From assembly GCA_037962975.1 (NCBI GenBank), contig CM075675.1, forward strand, positions 30,196,501 through 30,260,500: a stretch of 64,000 nt of DNA, written 5' to 3'. This document shows positions 1-9,798 of this stretch, one piece after another. The notes below the pieces were generated by a model. It searched no databases and was not told the DNA's origin. It saw only the letters and a program-made list of their open reading frames with translations. Within the stretch, counting starts at the first letter, position 1; every line of letters begins with the position of its first letter. This stretch comes from Clitoria ternatea. Its lineage: Eukaryota > Streptophyta > Magnoliopsida > Fabales > Fabaceae. A program made the position numbers and the translations under genes.

Positions 1-78
1 TAGAAGTTGTTGTTACCTGTTGAAGCTATTGAACACTAGACTCTCCTTATAGATCTCTCCCCCATCTACCTTACCTAG

Positions 79-291
79 TGTAGAAAAGACAAAGAGAGAG
101 CATGGAGATATAGACAAAGAAGTGAATTGGATGCTTTACAATGTGTAGAGACCCTCATGTTTATAATGAGATATCATATAATTGTAACCATATTGGGTTA
201 GGCCCATCAACATAAATATATAATATAATAATATATAATATAATCATATCTACTCACAACATATCTAATATAATAATATCTAATCATAACA
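79..291 (-). repeat. 3' LTR of the deleted Copia element
   Basis: This is a 213-bp direct repeat of 2443-2638. The copies differ by several substitutions and short indels, mostly in the TA-rich part (190-280), so the insertion is not recent. The termini are TG...CA when read on the minus strand. Confidence 0.85.
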
Positions 292-298
292 CTCCCCT

Positions 299-1560
299 TC
301 AAGCTAGAGCACAGATATTCATCATATCCAACTTGTTACAAATAAAATTGCTACGAGTCCCATTCAAAGCCTTTGTGAACACATCCGTTAGCAGGTCGCT
401 TGTCCGGACATGAGAAATGGATATGAGCTTTTGTTGAACCTTCTCATGAATAAAGTGACAATCTACCTCAATATGCTTTGTTCCCCCATGGAAAACTAGA
501 TTTGAGGTGATGTATATGACAGCTTGTTTATCACACCAAAGTTTCATAGGAGTGTTGTCAAATCTCATCTCCTCCAAGATCTATTTTGCTTCTGCACTCG
601 ACCTCGCTACAATACTCTGCTTCTTGTTTTTCTAAGATATCAGATTTCCTCAGAACACACAAAATTCTATAGTGGATTTGCGGTCGATAGGAGATCCCGC
701 CCGACCTGCATTAGAGAATGCTTCAACCTGCATATGCCCATGACCTTGATACACGATACTCTTTCCTGGAGCTTTCTTTAGATACTTGACAATAAAAATT
801 AGTGTTTCCCAATGAGTGTCGGTCAGAGAAGACATAAATTGACTTACAACACTTACTGGAAAGGTAATGTGACCTAGTGACGGTCAAATAGTTGAGTTTT
901 CCTACCAATCTTCTATATTTTTTTTGAGGATTAAAGAAAAGGAACACCATCTACTGTCAGCTTCATTCCTGGCTCCATAAGTCTCACATGGTTTAGCTCC
1001 CTTTAGGCCAGCCTCAGTCAACAAGTCCAGAATATACTTCCTTTGTGACAGAAAGATCCCTTTCTTGGAATACATTACTTCAATGCCCAAGAAATACTTC
1101 ATAATTCCCAAGTCTTTGGTTTGAAACTTGGTTTGGAGAAATGTCTTCAATTTGCTAAAATGCAACCAAGGTTACTATTTTTATAAAACACTGTATGATA
1201 ACTTTGATTACTCACTAATCCAAATTCCAAAACCACTTCATTGAATCTCATTGACACCCGTTCCATACTGCCCCCCCCCCTTCCCCCTCTCGAGCAACAA
1301 ACCAAGAAGGTTGCTCCATGTACACTTCCTATAAGTCACCATGTTTTTTCTTGACATCCAGCTAAAATAAGGGTCAATGATGCCTAGCAGCAAGAGAGAT
1401 AATGATGCAAACAGATGATAGCTTAGCAACTGGGGAAAAGGTATCCAGTGTAGTCAACTCCATATTTCTGGGCGTACCTTTTTGAAACAAGGCGTGCCTT
1501 TAGACGAGCCACAGAGCCATCAGGATTAACTTTCACAATATAAATTCACTTGCAACCAAT
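299..1560 (-). pseudogene. Copia reverse transcriptase / RNase H remnant
   Basis: Minus-strand fragments follow the usual Copia order. At 1480-1560 lies the RT start (ARLKARLVSKRYAQ, VDYTGY). At 902-1165 is RT with LGIMKYFLGIEV and LSQRKYILDLL. At 650-835 is the join into RNase H (KSTIEFCVF). At 299-577 is the RNase H end (LWCDKQAVIYI, KHIEVDCHFIHEKV, DLLTDVFTKAL). The conserved Trp of the GCKW motif is a TGA stop (1546-1548), and the pieces lie in several frames. A poly-C/poly-G run near 1270 interrupts the region, and the YVDD box is not recognisable. This is dead coding sequence. Confidence 0.8.
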
Positions 1561-1849
1561 AGCCTGCTTTCCTAAGAACTACTAAAGATAGATGACCTAA
1601 ATGACGACGTAGTTGAAATGGAGACACCTTTCCACTCCTAGATGTAGTTGATGCATGTGGAGTTCTTTCTTCCAGCAAGTAGAGCCCATTAGATACTCTT
1701 CTCCTACCAATAGTCCTGTGTCAACAGATCTTGAAAAACAAAAGAATTGGGAAAAAAATGTGACGGAACAATTCAGTGAGGATGTAAGTTGGCTAATAGA
1801 GCAAATTCACCATAATTATAGCATTGCACACTACCATGACCTCCACCTC

Positions 1850-2080
1850 GGCCACCTCTTCCTCCACTACAACCACCGCGGTTCCTAGATTGGACCGCCA
1901 TTGCAAAACGATGTAGAGGCTCACCGTCTAAAGTTTTCTTGGATTCCTCAAAGGAGGATTACATAACCCTAGTGAAAACATCATTGAGTTTAGAAAGAGT
2001 CACAATTTTCATGACCACCCTCTTGGAACAACCGTCCTCCTTGGGGTTTCCCTCATCCTCGTGGATATTGTCAGGCATTA
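1850..2080 (-). pseudogene. Copia gag remnant
   Basis: On the minus strand from about 2080, an ATG opens a frame reading MPDNIHEDEGNPKEDGC, followed by LSKLNDVFT and then a glycine/arginine-rich stretch at about 1850-1890. Such RG-rich segments precede the zinc knuckle in Copia gag proteins. The frame is interrupted and no zinc knuckle survives. It fits the 5' LTR, gag, pol order of the element. Confidence 0.5.
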
Positions 2081-2442
2081 TAAAATGATAACGAACACAC
2101 TGAAAGTTTCTCAGAAACACTTGAAAAAAAAAACCTTCAAATCACAAGTAGCGACAGATCCACTGGGCTTTGTCCCACTTAACAAAAGACACTCCACTTT
2201 ATCCCGAACAGGAGGTCAATTGCGGTAGAAAATGGTACATTTCAAATTGCACATCAAAATCACATCACACCGTGCCAAACCGGGAAAAAAAATCTTTTGT
2301 ATAATCTGGTCGCCCAAAATTTTTTATCCCACTGCAGCCTTGGTTGGCTCTTTTTGAGGCTGCTGGGATTTCTCTCTTTTTTTTTGTTTATTTTTTTGTG
2401 AGAGGCTGCTGTTGGAAGAACCCTAGTCTGCTCTTGATATCA

Positions 2443-2638
2443 TGTAGAAAAGACAGAGAGAGCATGGTGAGAGAGACAAAGAAGTGAATTGGAATTTGAT
2501 AGAGACCCTCATATTTATAATGAGATATCATACAATTGTAACTCTAATGGGTTAGGCTCATCAACATAAATATCTAATAATATTTAATATAATTATATCT
2601 ACTCAACATATCTAATATAATAATATCTAATCATAACA
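2443..2638 (-). repeat. 5' LTR of the deleted Copia element
   Basis: A 196-bp copy of the 79-291 repeat, bounded by the TSD CCTAG (2639-2643). It shares the segment covering TATTTATAATGAGATATCAT-like and GGGTTAGGC sequence with the other LTR. It is 17 bp shorter through small deletions. Confidence 0.85.
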
Positions 2639-2643
2639 CCTAG

Positions 2644-2994
2644 AAAAGGGAAGGGGATTGGGATTAGAGGAAAGATGAGTAAGTGATTGTTTAGAAACAT
2701 TAAAAAAGTTATCTTTCACATTTCACTGTGTTTTCTAATCGATATTATTTAATTCTAATTATGACTTGTTCTGTCTGTTTTCCATGTGATTAGGAAAGGG
2801 ATCAAAGATACAAGGAGTTGGGATTCAGGGACAGAATTACACTCAGTAGTGGACGTTTTCTCCTTGGTAACAAGTATGGTTGAATGTTTCTGCCTTATTT
2901 TAGACATTCTCCAAGGTTCTGTTTTCTTTTGCTTAAATAATTTGTTGATTTGTTTGATATGAGATTATTGGAGGAGAAAAACTTTCCCTATTCT
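2644..2994. other. Host sequence between two insertions, possible exon scrap
   Basis: Sequence at 2644-2994 and 4098-4480, with 1-78 to the left, would be contiguous once the Copia and hAT elements are removed. A GTAAGT donor at about 2679 and a pyrimidine-rich acceptor near 2790 could bound an intron, with an open stretch (RDQRYKELGFRD) after it. I do not recognise the protein and the reading frames do not join cleanly. No gene is called. Confidence 0.25.
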
Positions 2995-4097
2995 TCTAAT
3001 ACCTAGGTAGTTAATCCCAGAGCGTCGCATTAAACCCCAAAACCGGGAAATCATGATAGTGATGCGGATCGTGGGTGAGATTCTATACTATCACGGAATA
3101 GAAAATAAAATAAAAAATATATAATCTAGAGACATGTATAATTGTATATATGCTTGAAATTTAAAAAAAAAAATACAAACATCATGATTGAAAATTAAAC
3201 ACATCTAATTGCATAAGTCCAAATTCAAAACAATCATAAACACATCCCAAGTATCCATATTCCAAAGAAAATATAGATGCAAGAAGCCTTCTAAGACATG
3301 TTCCTTTGGGTTGGCTTAAACAAAGCAACATTCAAATTTGAACCTTGGCCTGATGCATTTCCTCCACCTGCTTGATGCTGTCCAGAAGAGGCCAGTGATG
3401 TTAGACTTTCAGTGTCAAAAACAGCAACAAAAGATGAGGGAGAGGTTGCTATTGGAGAGTTGAACGTGACGGAACTGTGTTGGAGAATATGAAGAGGCGG
3501 ACAATGGACAGCACACAACCAACAGTGAGGGCCACAACTCAATAAACACAGAGGAAGTAGAGGAACAAAGCAAAAAAACAGAGCATATGAAGAAATTGGG
3601 GGAGAAAACGACACCCAAATGAGAAACCAAGAGCCAAACAGTGATCGTCGGGCTCAGTAGGACTGCCTGAGATGTGCTGTCGCCGGCGGAGTCACAATGA
3701 TGAAAGCTGAGGACGGAAACGGTCAAGTTAGGGTGATTGGGAGAGGAAACGTAAAACAGGGGAAGACAAACGAACTTCTTCTACATGACATTCTTTTCTG
3801 ACTTATTTCAAAGGGGTTTTGTTTTTTGGTTTTTGCTTTTTTAATTTCAAATTATTTTTAATTAAAAAATAAATAAAATAAGTTTTAAAAGGATATTTAC
3901 ACTGAAAACTTAAAAAATGCCGCCGTCCCTGGGTTGTCTATGTCGTGTACACAAACAGGCTCCTCATGAACAACGACGCCGATCCTAGTCCACACCGTAA
4001 CAACCACAACCCTGAATGCCACTGCAACTCCTCCCGAGATATGCTGCAATGCAACTTCCCACTGCAATGGTGCGCATTTGACAACCTAGTCTAATAC
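2995..4097. mobile_element. Non-autonomous hAT-type DNA transposon
   Basis: A 1087-bp unit (3003-4089) is flanked by a perfect 8-bp duplication TCTAATAC at 2995-3002 and 4090-4097. Its ends form imperfect terminal inverted repeats: CTAGGTAGTTAATCCC at the left, and CTAGGTTGTCAAATGC read inward from the right. An 8-bp TSD with short imperfect TIRs is characteristic of hAT elements. The interior has GC-rich flanks and an AT-rich core and encodes no transposase, so mobility would depend on a partner. Short open frames on the minus strand at 3291-3726 have no recognisable domain. Confidence 0.75.
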
Positions 4098-5043
4098 ATT
4101 GACTTGGAAGCTCATAACTTATCAATGTTTCACTGTTCTAAAATTGAAAAAATTAGCTTTTGTAGTTTGGATTTTCGAAGATCCATTCTGTTGTGTTGGT
4201 GCTGTTTGCTGAAAACAATGTCTCTAGCTCCTCAAGTTTAAGGTTCGATAGCCCCCATGATCAATTATTTATAATTTACAGTCTTCCTTATTGATGATGT
4301 CTTTTGTGATGTTACAAGCTATCCACCTCAATGATATTATTGTCTTGATTTGGTTCATGGGAATCTGCTGGCAGCAAATGTTTTGTCCACTGAGCATACA
4401 TAATTTTGTTGAACTCTCTGTGCTTCCCATTGTATTTTCACCTCTTTTCCTGGTTCTGTTACTTCTCTGTCACAAATGATATGTAATTAAAATAAGATTA
4501 TTATAATTAGTAAGACTCATAAATTAAGTATCACTGTATTTTATATGAGATCGTTTTACAGTTAGACCATCTTATGACTAGTTATGTAGTTCTATAATAC
4601 ATTATTAAATTATTATAATATAAAATTTTACAACGATAAAATCATAATAAAATCAAGATAGTTATATGTAATAAAATTTATAATCTAGATAATCGTATAA
4701 AATTACTTATCCCATTAAAGTGTTTTGTCACATTATTTTTATATAGTTTTTTTTTGTTTTGATATATTATATTCGTGTTTGAGTTGGACAATATCATTAT
4801 GTAAAGTAAAATTCTCATTATCAAGATTTAATGGTAGTATTTTTTTAGTTGTTTTTACAACAAAAGTATAAATGATGTATTTTTCATCTATATTCAAAAT
4901 GGTACACATGACCTAATAATCAAATAAGTAATCATATTATCGATTTTAATTATCGATTGAATGAACACTTCAACCATTAAGTCAGCGGCACATTATAATT
5001 AGTAGTTGTTATGTATATATACACACATATAATTAAAATATAT

Positions 5044-5082
<39 letters not shown>

Positions 5083-5377
5083 CTGATGTGTTTAATTATA
5101 AATATGTATAATTGGACCCCTTTAGTTTAAGAGATTGAGATGGAACCTTGTGTAATTTTTTGAATATTAGAGCAACTTTCCTTACATGAAATATTGGTGG
5201 TGGTTATATATAGCGTTATATATTTAAAAAAAAAAAGAGGCATGAGATCAAACCCAACACCACAAGGTGACAAGTGAGACCTCAAACCATAAAGCTACAA
5301 TTATATCTTGAGAAATTTGCCATTACACACATATACGCTTTTTTAAACACAGTGTATGGAAAATATAATATATTTAA
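4098..5377. other. AT-rich intergenic sequence with (AT)n microsatellite
   Basis: No gene is recognisable. An (AT)n run covers about 5047-5076. A small plus-strand open frame at 4291-4479 has no known motif. The sequence becomes strongly AT-rich after 4480 and ends where Tat-element sequence begins, near 5400. Confidence 0.6.
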
Positions 5378-6165
5378 TTAAAAATATGATAAATGTAATA
5401 TATTTAAAAGAAGGGTGTGGCGTACGAAGATAAGCATCCCGGCTAATGCTTCTCCCAGCAAGGCTTTGCATGAGATCTTGGAGAAAGAAGAGAAAATCTT
5501 CAAAGCTTCTAAAACCGTCCTTGACTCGGTCAAGAGTACGGCTTCGCTGACGGTGTAAGCATTGCTGGCTAGGAGTAAATTTTCATACGACCAACAGGTG
5601 TAGAACTTTATGGAAAAGTCATTGTTCTCCCAGAACACCGGTTTATCATCGTTCACTTTAACTTTGACGAAGGAATGCTTAAAGCTTACCCCTTCTGTTT
5701 TTGTTGATTCTGTAAAGGATTCAAAATTGGCAATCTTGGAGTTACATCGGAGGTTGATGAAGCCAAAGCCACCTCTCGGGTTACTGTGACGCATAACTCC
5801 GTAGTAAGAGAAGAAAAGAGCAACAGTGGTGACAAAGTGGAAATAATCCTCCAGGACTTCGAGAGCTTTCACCAGTCCTTAGCCAATGGGATGAAGTTGA
5901 CTTGAGGCACAGTCAAGGAACCAGAGTACCCTAATTTCAAATTATGTCAGAGGGAACCGGACTCCGATCTTAGATAAGAGCATCTCATACATGAAGAGGC
6001 ACCTCGACTCCGGTTGATGATAGATGCGCTCCGATGGAAGGGGGCAGCAAATGGAGTAGTAGTCTTCAAACTCTTCCCCGAAGTGAATGATCACATCTTC
6101 AATAATCACATCGTCCGTATCTTCAGCATATCAGGAAGAAAGACGTAGTGGCTCTTCATGCACCT
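5378..6165 (-). pseudogene. Antisense Transposase_28-like ORF of Tat element (broken)
   Basis: On the minus strand, reading down from about 6165, the translation gives ERIYHQPESRCLF, LLSKIGVRFPL, FLDCASSQLHPI, then ALEVLEDYFHFVTTVALFF, a Gly-Phe-Ile-Asn-Leu segment, and KALLGEALAGML near 5410. The same blocks, in the same order, occur on the plus strand at 58418-59030. They resemble the plant domain Pfam calls 'putative gypsy type transposon' (Transposase_28, PF04195; assigned from memory). In-frame stops near 5905 and 5950 disrupt it. Sequence at 6220-6540 (minus) is open but not assignable. Molecular function is unknown. Confidence 0.6.
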
Positions 6166-6713
6166 AGAAATAGGGATCTTAGACCTTCTCAGCAAGCCAA
6201 TTGATCTGGTGTGCAATGACGTTAGTTTCTATGGGTGTCAGTTGCAATAACATGACAGTTGGTGCAGGAGTTTCCCTCAAACGCCATGGGTTGAACAACG
6301 TGACGAAGGAAAGGTATACAGTTATAAAAAGCCATATTGTCAGTTAAATATAAATTGGCACTACTCCCAGGCTCACTGGCAGAGCCCATGTCTAAGCCAG
6401 ATGATGTGGGGGACAGTGTGGAGGAGCAAGAGAATGTATCCAACTCCCGTATTTCCCACAACGGCATTTGTGAAAGATGCTGGGTCCCTGGATTCCTCTG
6501 CCGATGTGGTGCCAACCCAGAGGTAGCTCTATCAAAACGGTAAGGATACCGGTTTAAATTTCCCCTCCGCGACTCACGTCAGGATTGGACCGACGGAGGC
6601 CCAGACAACACCTCAACGGAGTCATTGCTTGAGTCGTCGTACCTCATACCCTTTGTTTAGAAAGTAAAGATGAAAAGAAAGGATGGTATGGAGGTAACTG
6701 CTGAGATGATAGG
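5400..6713 (+). mobile_element. Tat-lineage Gypsy remnant, left part (interrupted by CRM-like element)
   Basis: This is the 3'-terminal internal region of a Tat-type element, plus orientation. It carries an antisense ORF pseudogene (separate entry). It is interrupted at 6713/15106 by the CRM-like element and resumes at 15106 towards a polypurine tract and LTR (15706-16269). Orientation follows from the LTR and from comparison with the better preserved minus-strand Tat copy at 57558-64000, where the same ORF is again antisense to pol and lies just inside the 3' LTR. The left boundary near 5400 is abrupt; pol is absent. Confidence 0.6.
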
Positions 6714-7525
6714 TAATGTGGACATACCCAAGGAAGACCCTCACACTACATTGGAGAAAGGACTTGAAGCATATAGAGGTCCCCTCACAAGGGCAAAGAC
6801 CAAACGGGCCAAAGAGAGCATCCATAAAGCCCTTTTCTCTTTTCTCTCTTCTAGTGAGCCTAAGCCCAATAAGGAACCTATGAGGACCTATGTGTACTTT
6901 ACTTGTAATATACTTTCTAAATAGTTTCTCTAGGCTTATAGGATAGCTTTGGGCCTTACAAGGTCAAATGGGCCACTTTTGGGCCTTGTACTTTCCCTTT
7001 TGGGCCATGTATAGGCCATTTGTTCATTTTTCTCTTAATGGGCCTTGGATCCATGACCAAGCCCATCTAGCTAGTCCTTGGCCGAAATTCCCATGGCCTA
7101 TATAAGGGCTTCTCCTTTTGTAATCAAGCACCATTAATTCATTTGCAAAATTTGAGAGCACTTAAGTGTTTCTTAGTGAGAGATTCTCCTCCTTCTCTCT
7201 AGAATTTGAGAGCTCTCTCAAGCTCTTATCCAAGGGGTTTCTCCCTCCCTTGGTGGTGAGTGGAGTTATCTTCCTCCACCTTAGGAAGTGGCCTCCAACC
7301 TTTCCCTCTCCTCTTTTCCAAGCCTTCCTCCATTGTCCACCTTCTCTCCTTTCCATTTCCACTCTCTTTTCCTTTGTTTTTGCGTCACTCCCCTCTAGCT
7401 TTAGGCTTTAGTTTTCGGGTTCCCTTACCTTGAAGAAGAAGTTCTCAAGCTTACTTTGAAGGAAGATAGGAGAAAGAACTCTAGATCCATCTCTCTTCAA
7501 GAAAGTGCATGAAGAGCCTACATCA
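6714..7525 (+). repeat. 5' LTR of CRM-like element
   Basis: 812 bp, bounded by the TSD ATAGG on the left and the primer site on the right. It contains a TATA box (TATATAAG, 7099-7106), with transcription expected to start about 30 bp downstream. The first ~210 bp duplicate the end of the pol frame found at the 3' LTR. Confidence 0.92.
7099..7106 (+). promoter_or_regulatory. TATA box in CRM-like 5' LTR
   Basis: TATATAAG sits about 430 bp before the LTR end, ahead of a pyrimidine-rich stretch, where a U3/R promoter is expected. The same box is in the 3' LTR at 14674-14681. Start-site usage is inferred. Confidence 0.6.
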
Positions 7526-9798
7526 TGTGGTATCATTAAGCCTTGGGAGGTTCTTTTCTTCTTCTCTTCCATTTTAAATTTCGGTTTTCATTTCTTTTGC
7601 TGGCTGGAATTCTGTTTCTTAGTCATTCATATGCCTTATTCATGCCATGTTAGCAAAGAAAAATCATAAAAAGTCTTGGTTCTTTTGAGTTTTTGTGCTA
7701 GTTTCTTTGTGGTTTCAATTTTTTGCATATTGGAGGGTCATTTTCGGTTGTTATTGTTTCCATTCTGCTTTAGTTTCTAAAATTTCAGATTTGGCACATG
7801 TTAAATCCGGTTATTAGGTGGTTAGGTTGTTACATGTTAGTTAATTGTTAGTTGTTAGTTAGAGCCAATTTAGGAAGTTAGTTAAGTGCCATGTGGAACC
7901 TTTTCTAGAGTTCTAGGAAGTTAATTGTTTCTCCTTTTTAGTGTGCAAAACCGTGTGATATAGGGGCAATTCAAGCATCTTGATTAGCTCCTACAAAGGT
8001 TCCATTCTTGTTAGGAGGTCTCACATTAAAGACACTCCAAAGTCAACTCAATTTTTAGGATTGTTAGTTTCTATTCTTAGTTTGATTCTAGGTTTAATTT
8101 TGTTGCACTATTAGGATATCTCTTTTACATTCTTATTTTCATCTTGCTTGCATCAAAAACAAAACTTGTCAAAAAAGATTTTAGTCACCTCCTATACATC
8201 AATTTAGGAGAAGGTTGCATAATTTGCCTTAAGCAAGAAGCATTAATTGAACTAGTTGAACCATTTGTGCAATTCGGTTTTGGTATTATAAAATTGGTGT
8301 TGTTATCTTGAAATCTTGAGAGGCAAAAGAAAAGAAAAGTATCAAAAGAAAAGAAAAATACAAAAGTAAAAAAAAAAGGAGTATTGAAAAGAAAGCCTCA
8401 TTGCCAAGTTGAATTTGAGACACCAAACATCATCACCAAATTTCAAAATTACCAATACCAAAAGAAAAGTATTTCATTACTTGACATTTCTAAAACTTGT
8501 TCATTAAGACTTCTTTGCTTATTCTTGCAACTCTAGAGTTTCTAGGCTAGGTTATACCTTAAACTTTGTTTCTTGCATTTATTTTCTTGTTTGTCTTATT
8601 TTGTCAATTTCAATTCTATTCCAAGTTAGCTTTCATTCTTTTGAACTTTTATTTGCTTTTAGAGTCTTGTCATTCCAAGTTAATTATTGATCCTTCATTC
8701 TATTCCATTTGAGTAGCCTTTATTTCTTAAGCCTTTTTTTTTAGTTTGTCATTTTTGCTTCTTAAAGTTTTGTCTTGAGTTTGTATTCTTTTGGACTTCT
8801 AAGATCACTCTATTTCGCCATTAAGTGAGGGTAGCATATTGAAACACTTGAGATTGGTGTGGAAATTGATTGAGCTTGATAATCTCTAAGAGAAGGCATA
8901 CACTTGAGAGATACACTTTTGAGAGGTTTAAAGTTTTCTTTGTGATTTCCATTAACCAAATCTTGTTTGGAGTTGTTGTTTGTTCTCTTGCTAGGTAAAG
9001 TTGGAGCTTATACATCAAGAAGGACTTGTGAAGACACTTGTAAAGGAGGCAAAAGCTTTGTAACTAGTAGATCTTAGGCAAATTTTTTCAATTCTTAGGC
9101 TTTGTGTAGTAGGATTTTGTCTTGTATTTTGGACACAACAAGGACATTGGACTTTTTGGACATTATAATTTTCCCTTTTGCTTGGTAAATTTCGAATTAG
9201 GATAGTGCATGTGCATTTGTTTGTTAACTACTTTTAGTTAATTGGTTAGAGTTAGTTAGAAGTTACAACTATAATTAGTTAGTTAGTTGGTAGTTAGTTG
9301 AGTGTCTTAACTAATTGGTTAGTGGTTGGAACTAATTCTAGTTGTCATAACTAATTGTTAGTTGAGTTAACTAATACATAACCGAATTAGTTAGGTAGTT
9401 ATAGTGGTTAGACTTTGTTACAACTTCCATAACTAATTAACTACTTTTGGTTAGGGTTGTTAAGACTTAGTTAGTTAGTTGAACTAATTTTGTTAGGTTA
9501 ACTACTTCTTAAAACCGAATTTGGTTAGGCTTGTCTAGGGTTAGTTAATCACTAGCAACATCCTAGGACAACCATAATCAACTTAGGTTAAGGACAACTT
9601 AGGATTTACATAAGCAACATAGGACTAACCTAGTTAAAGACAACCTAGGACATTGTTTCCCTTTAGGATAGAAACCTAGTATTGATATTTTAGGATTGTT
9701 GAAGTGTTTTTTTTCACTTGTATTGCATTCATCGTCCTCGACTAGCTTGTCTATACATACTTTGTTCTTGTCTTGAATTTCTTTGACAACATTAAAAG
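7526..9798 (+). other. Long untranslated leader of CRM-like element
   Basis: A 2.27-kb non-coding stretch between primer site and gag start. It is TTTG/CTT-rich, with an A-rich purine block at 8320-8400 and many repeats of TTAGTTA at 7840-7870 and 9230-9560. No open frame with a known domain is present. It may carry packaging signals; that is not visible in the sequence. Confidence 0.7.

Larger units (their letters stand above)
74..2643 (-). mobile_element. Internally deleted Copia-type LTR retrotransposon with TSD
   Basis: A complete but shortened element of about 2.56 kb lies at 79-2638, read on the minus strand. Both LTRs open (minus strand) with TGTTATGATTAG and end TCTACA. The 5-bp TSD CCTAG is present at 74-78 and 2639-2643. 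Next to the 3' LTR is a purine-rich tract (minus TTGAAGGGGAG). Inside the 5' LTR is a degenerate initiator-Met primer site (minus TGATATCAAGAGC). Autonomous Copia elements are about 5 kb; here gag remnants pass almost directly to reverse transcriptase, with protease and integrase missing. The TSD and paired LTRs show one insertion; the internal loss is inferred from the missing domains. Confidence 0.88.

Noticed and set aside
2644..2870. Possible host exon after a GTAAGT/AG intron
   Set aside because: I do not recognise the peptide, frames do not join across the proposed intron, and it is flanked by two transposons.
3291..3726. Two overlapping minus-strand frames of about 105 aa
   Set aside because: They lie inside the non-autonomous hAT element, are low-complexity Ser/Cys/Leu-rich and have no known domain.
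6670..6924. An 84-aa plus-strand frame ahead of the CRM-like element
   Set aside because: It is the 5' LTR copy of the pol C-terminus joined by chance to flanking sequence.
7162..7411. Frames on both strands repeated at 14737-14986
   Set aside because: They are duplicated because they lie in the two LTRs; they are pyrimidine-rich U5 sequence, not genes.
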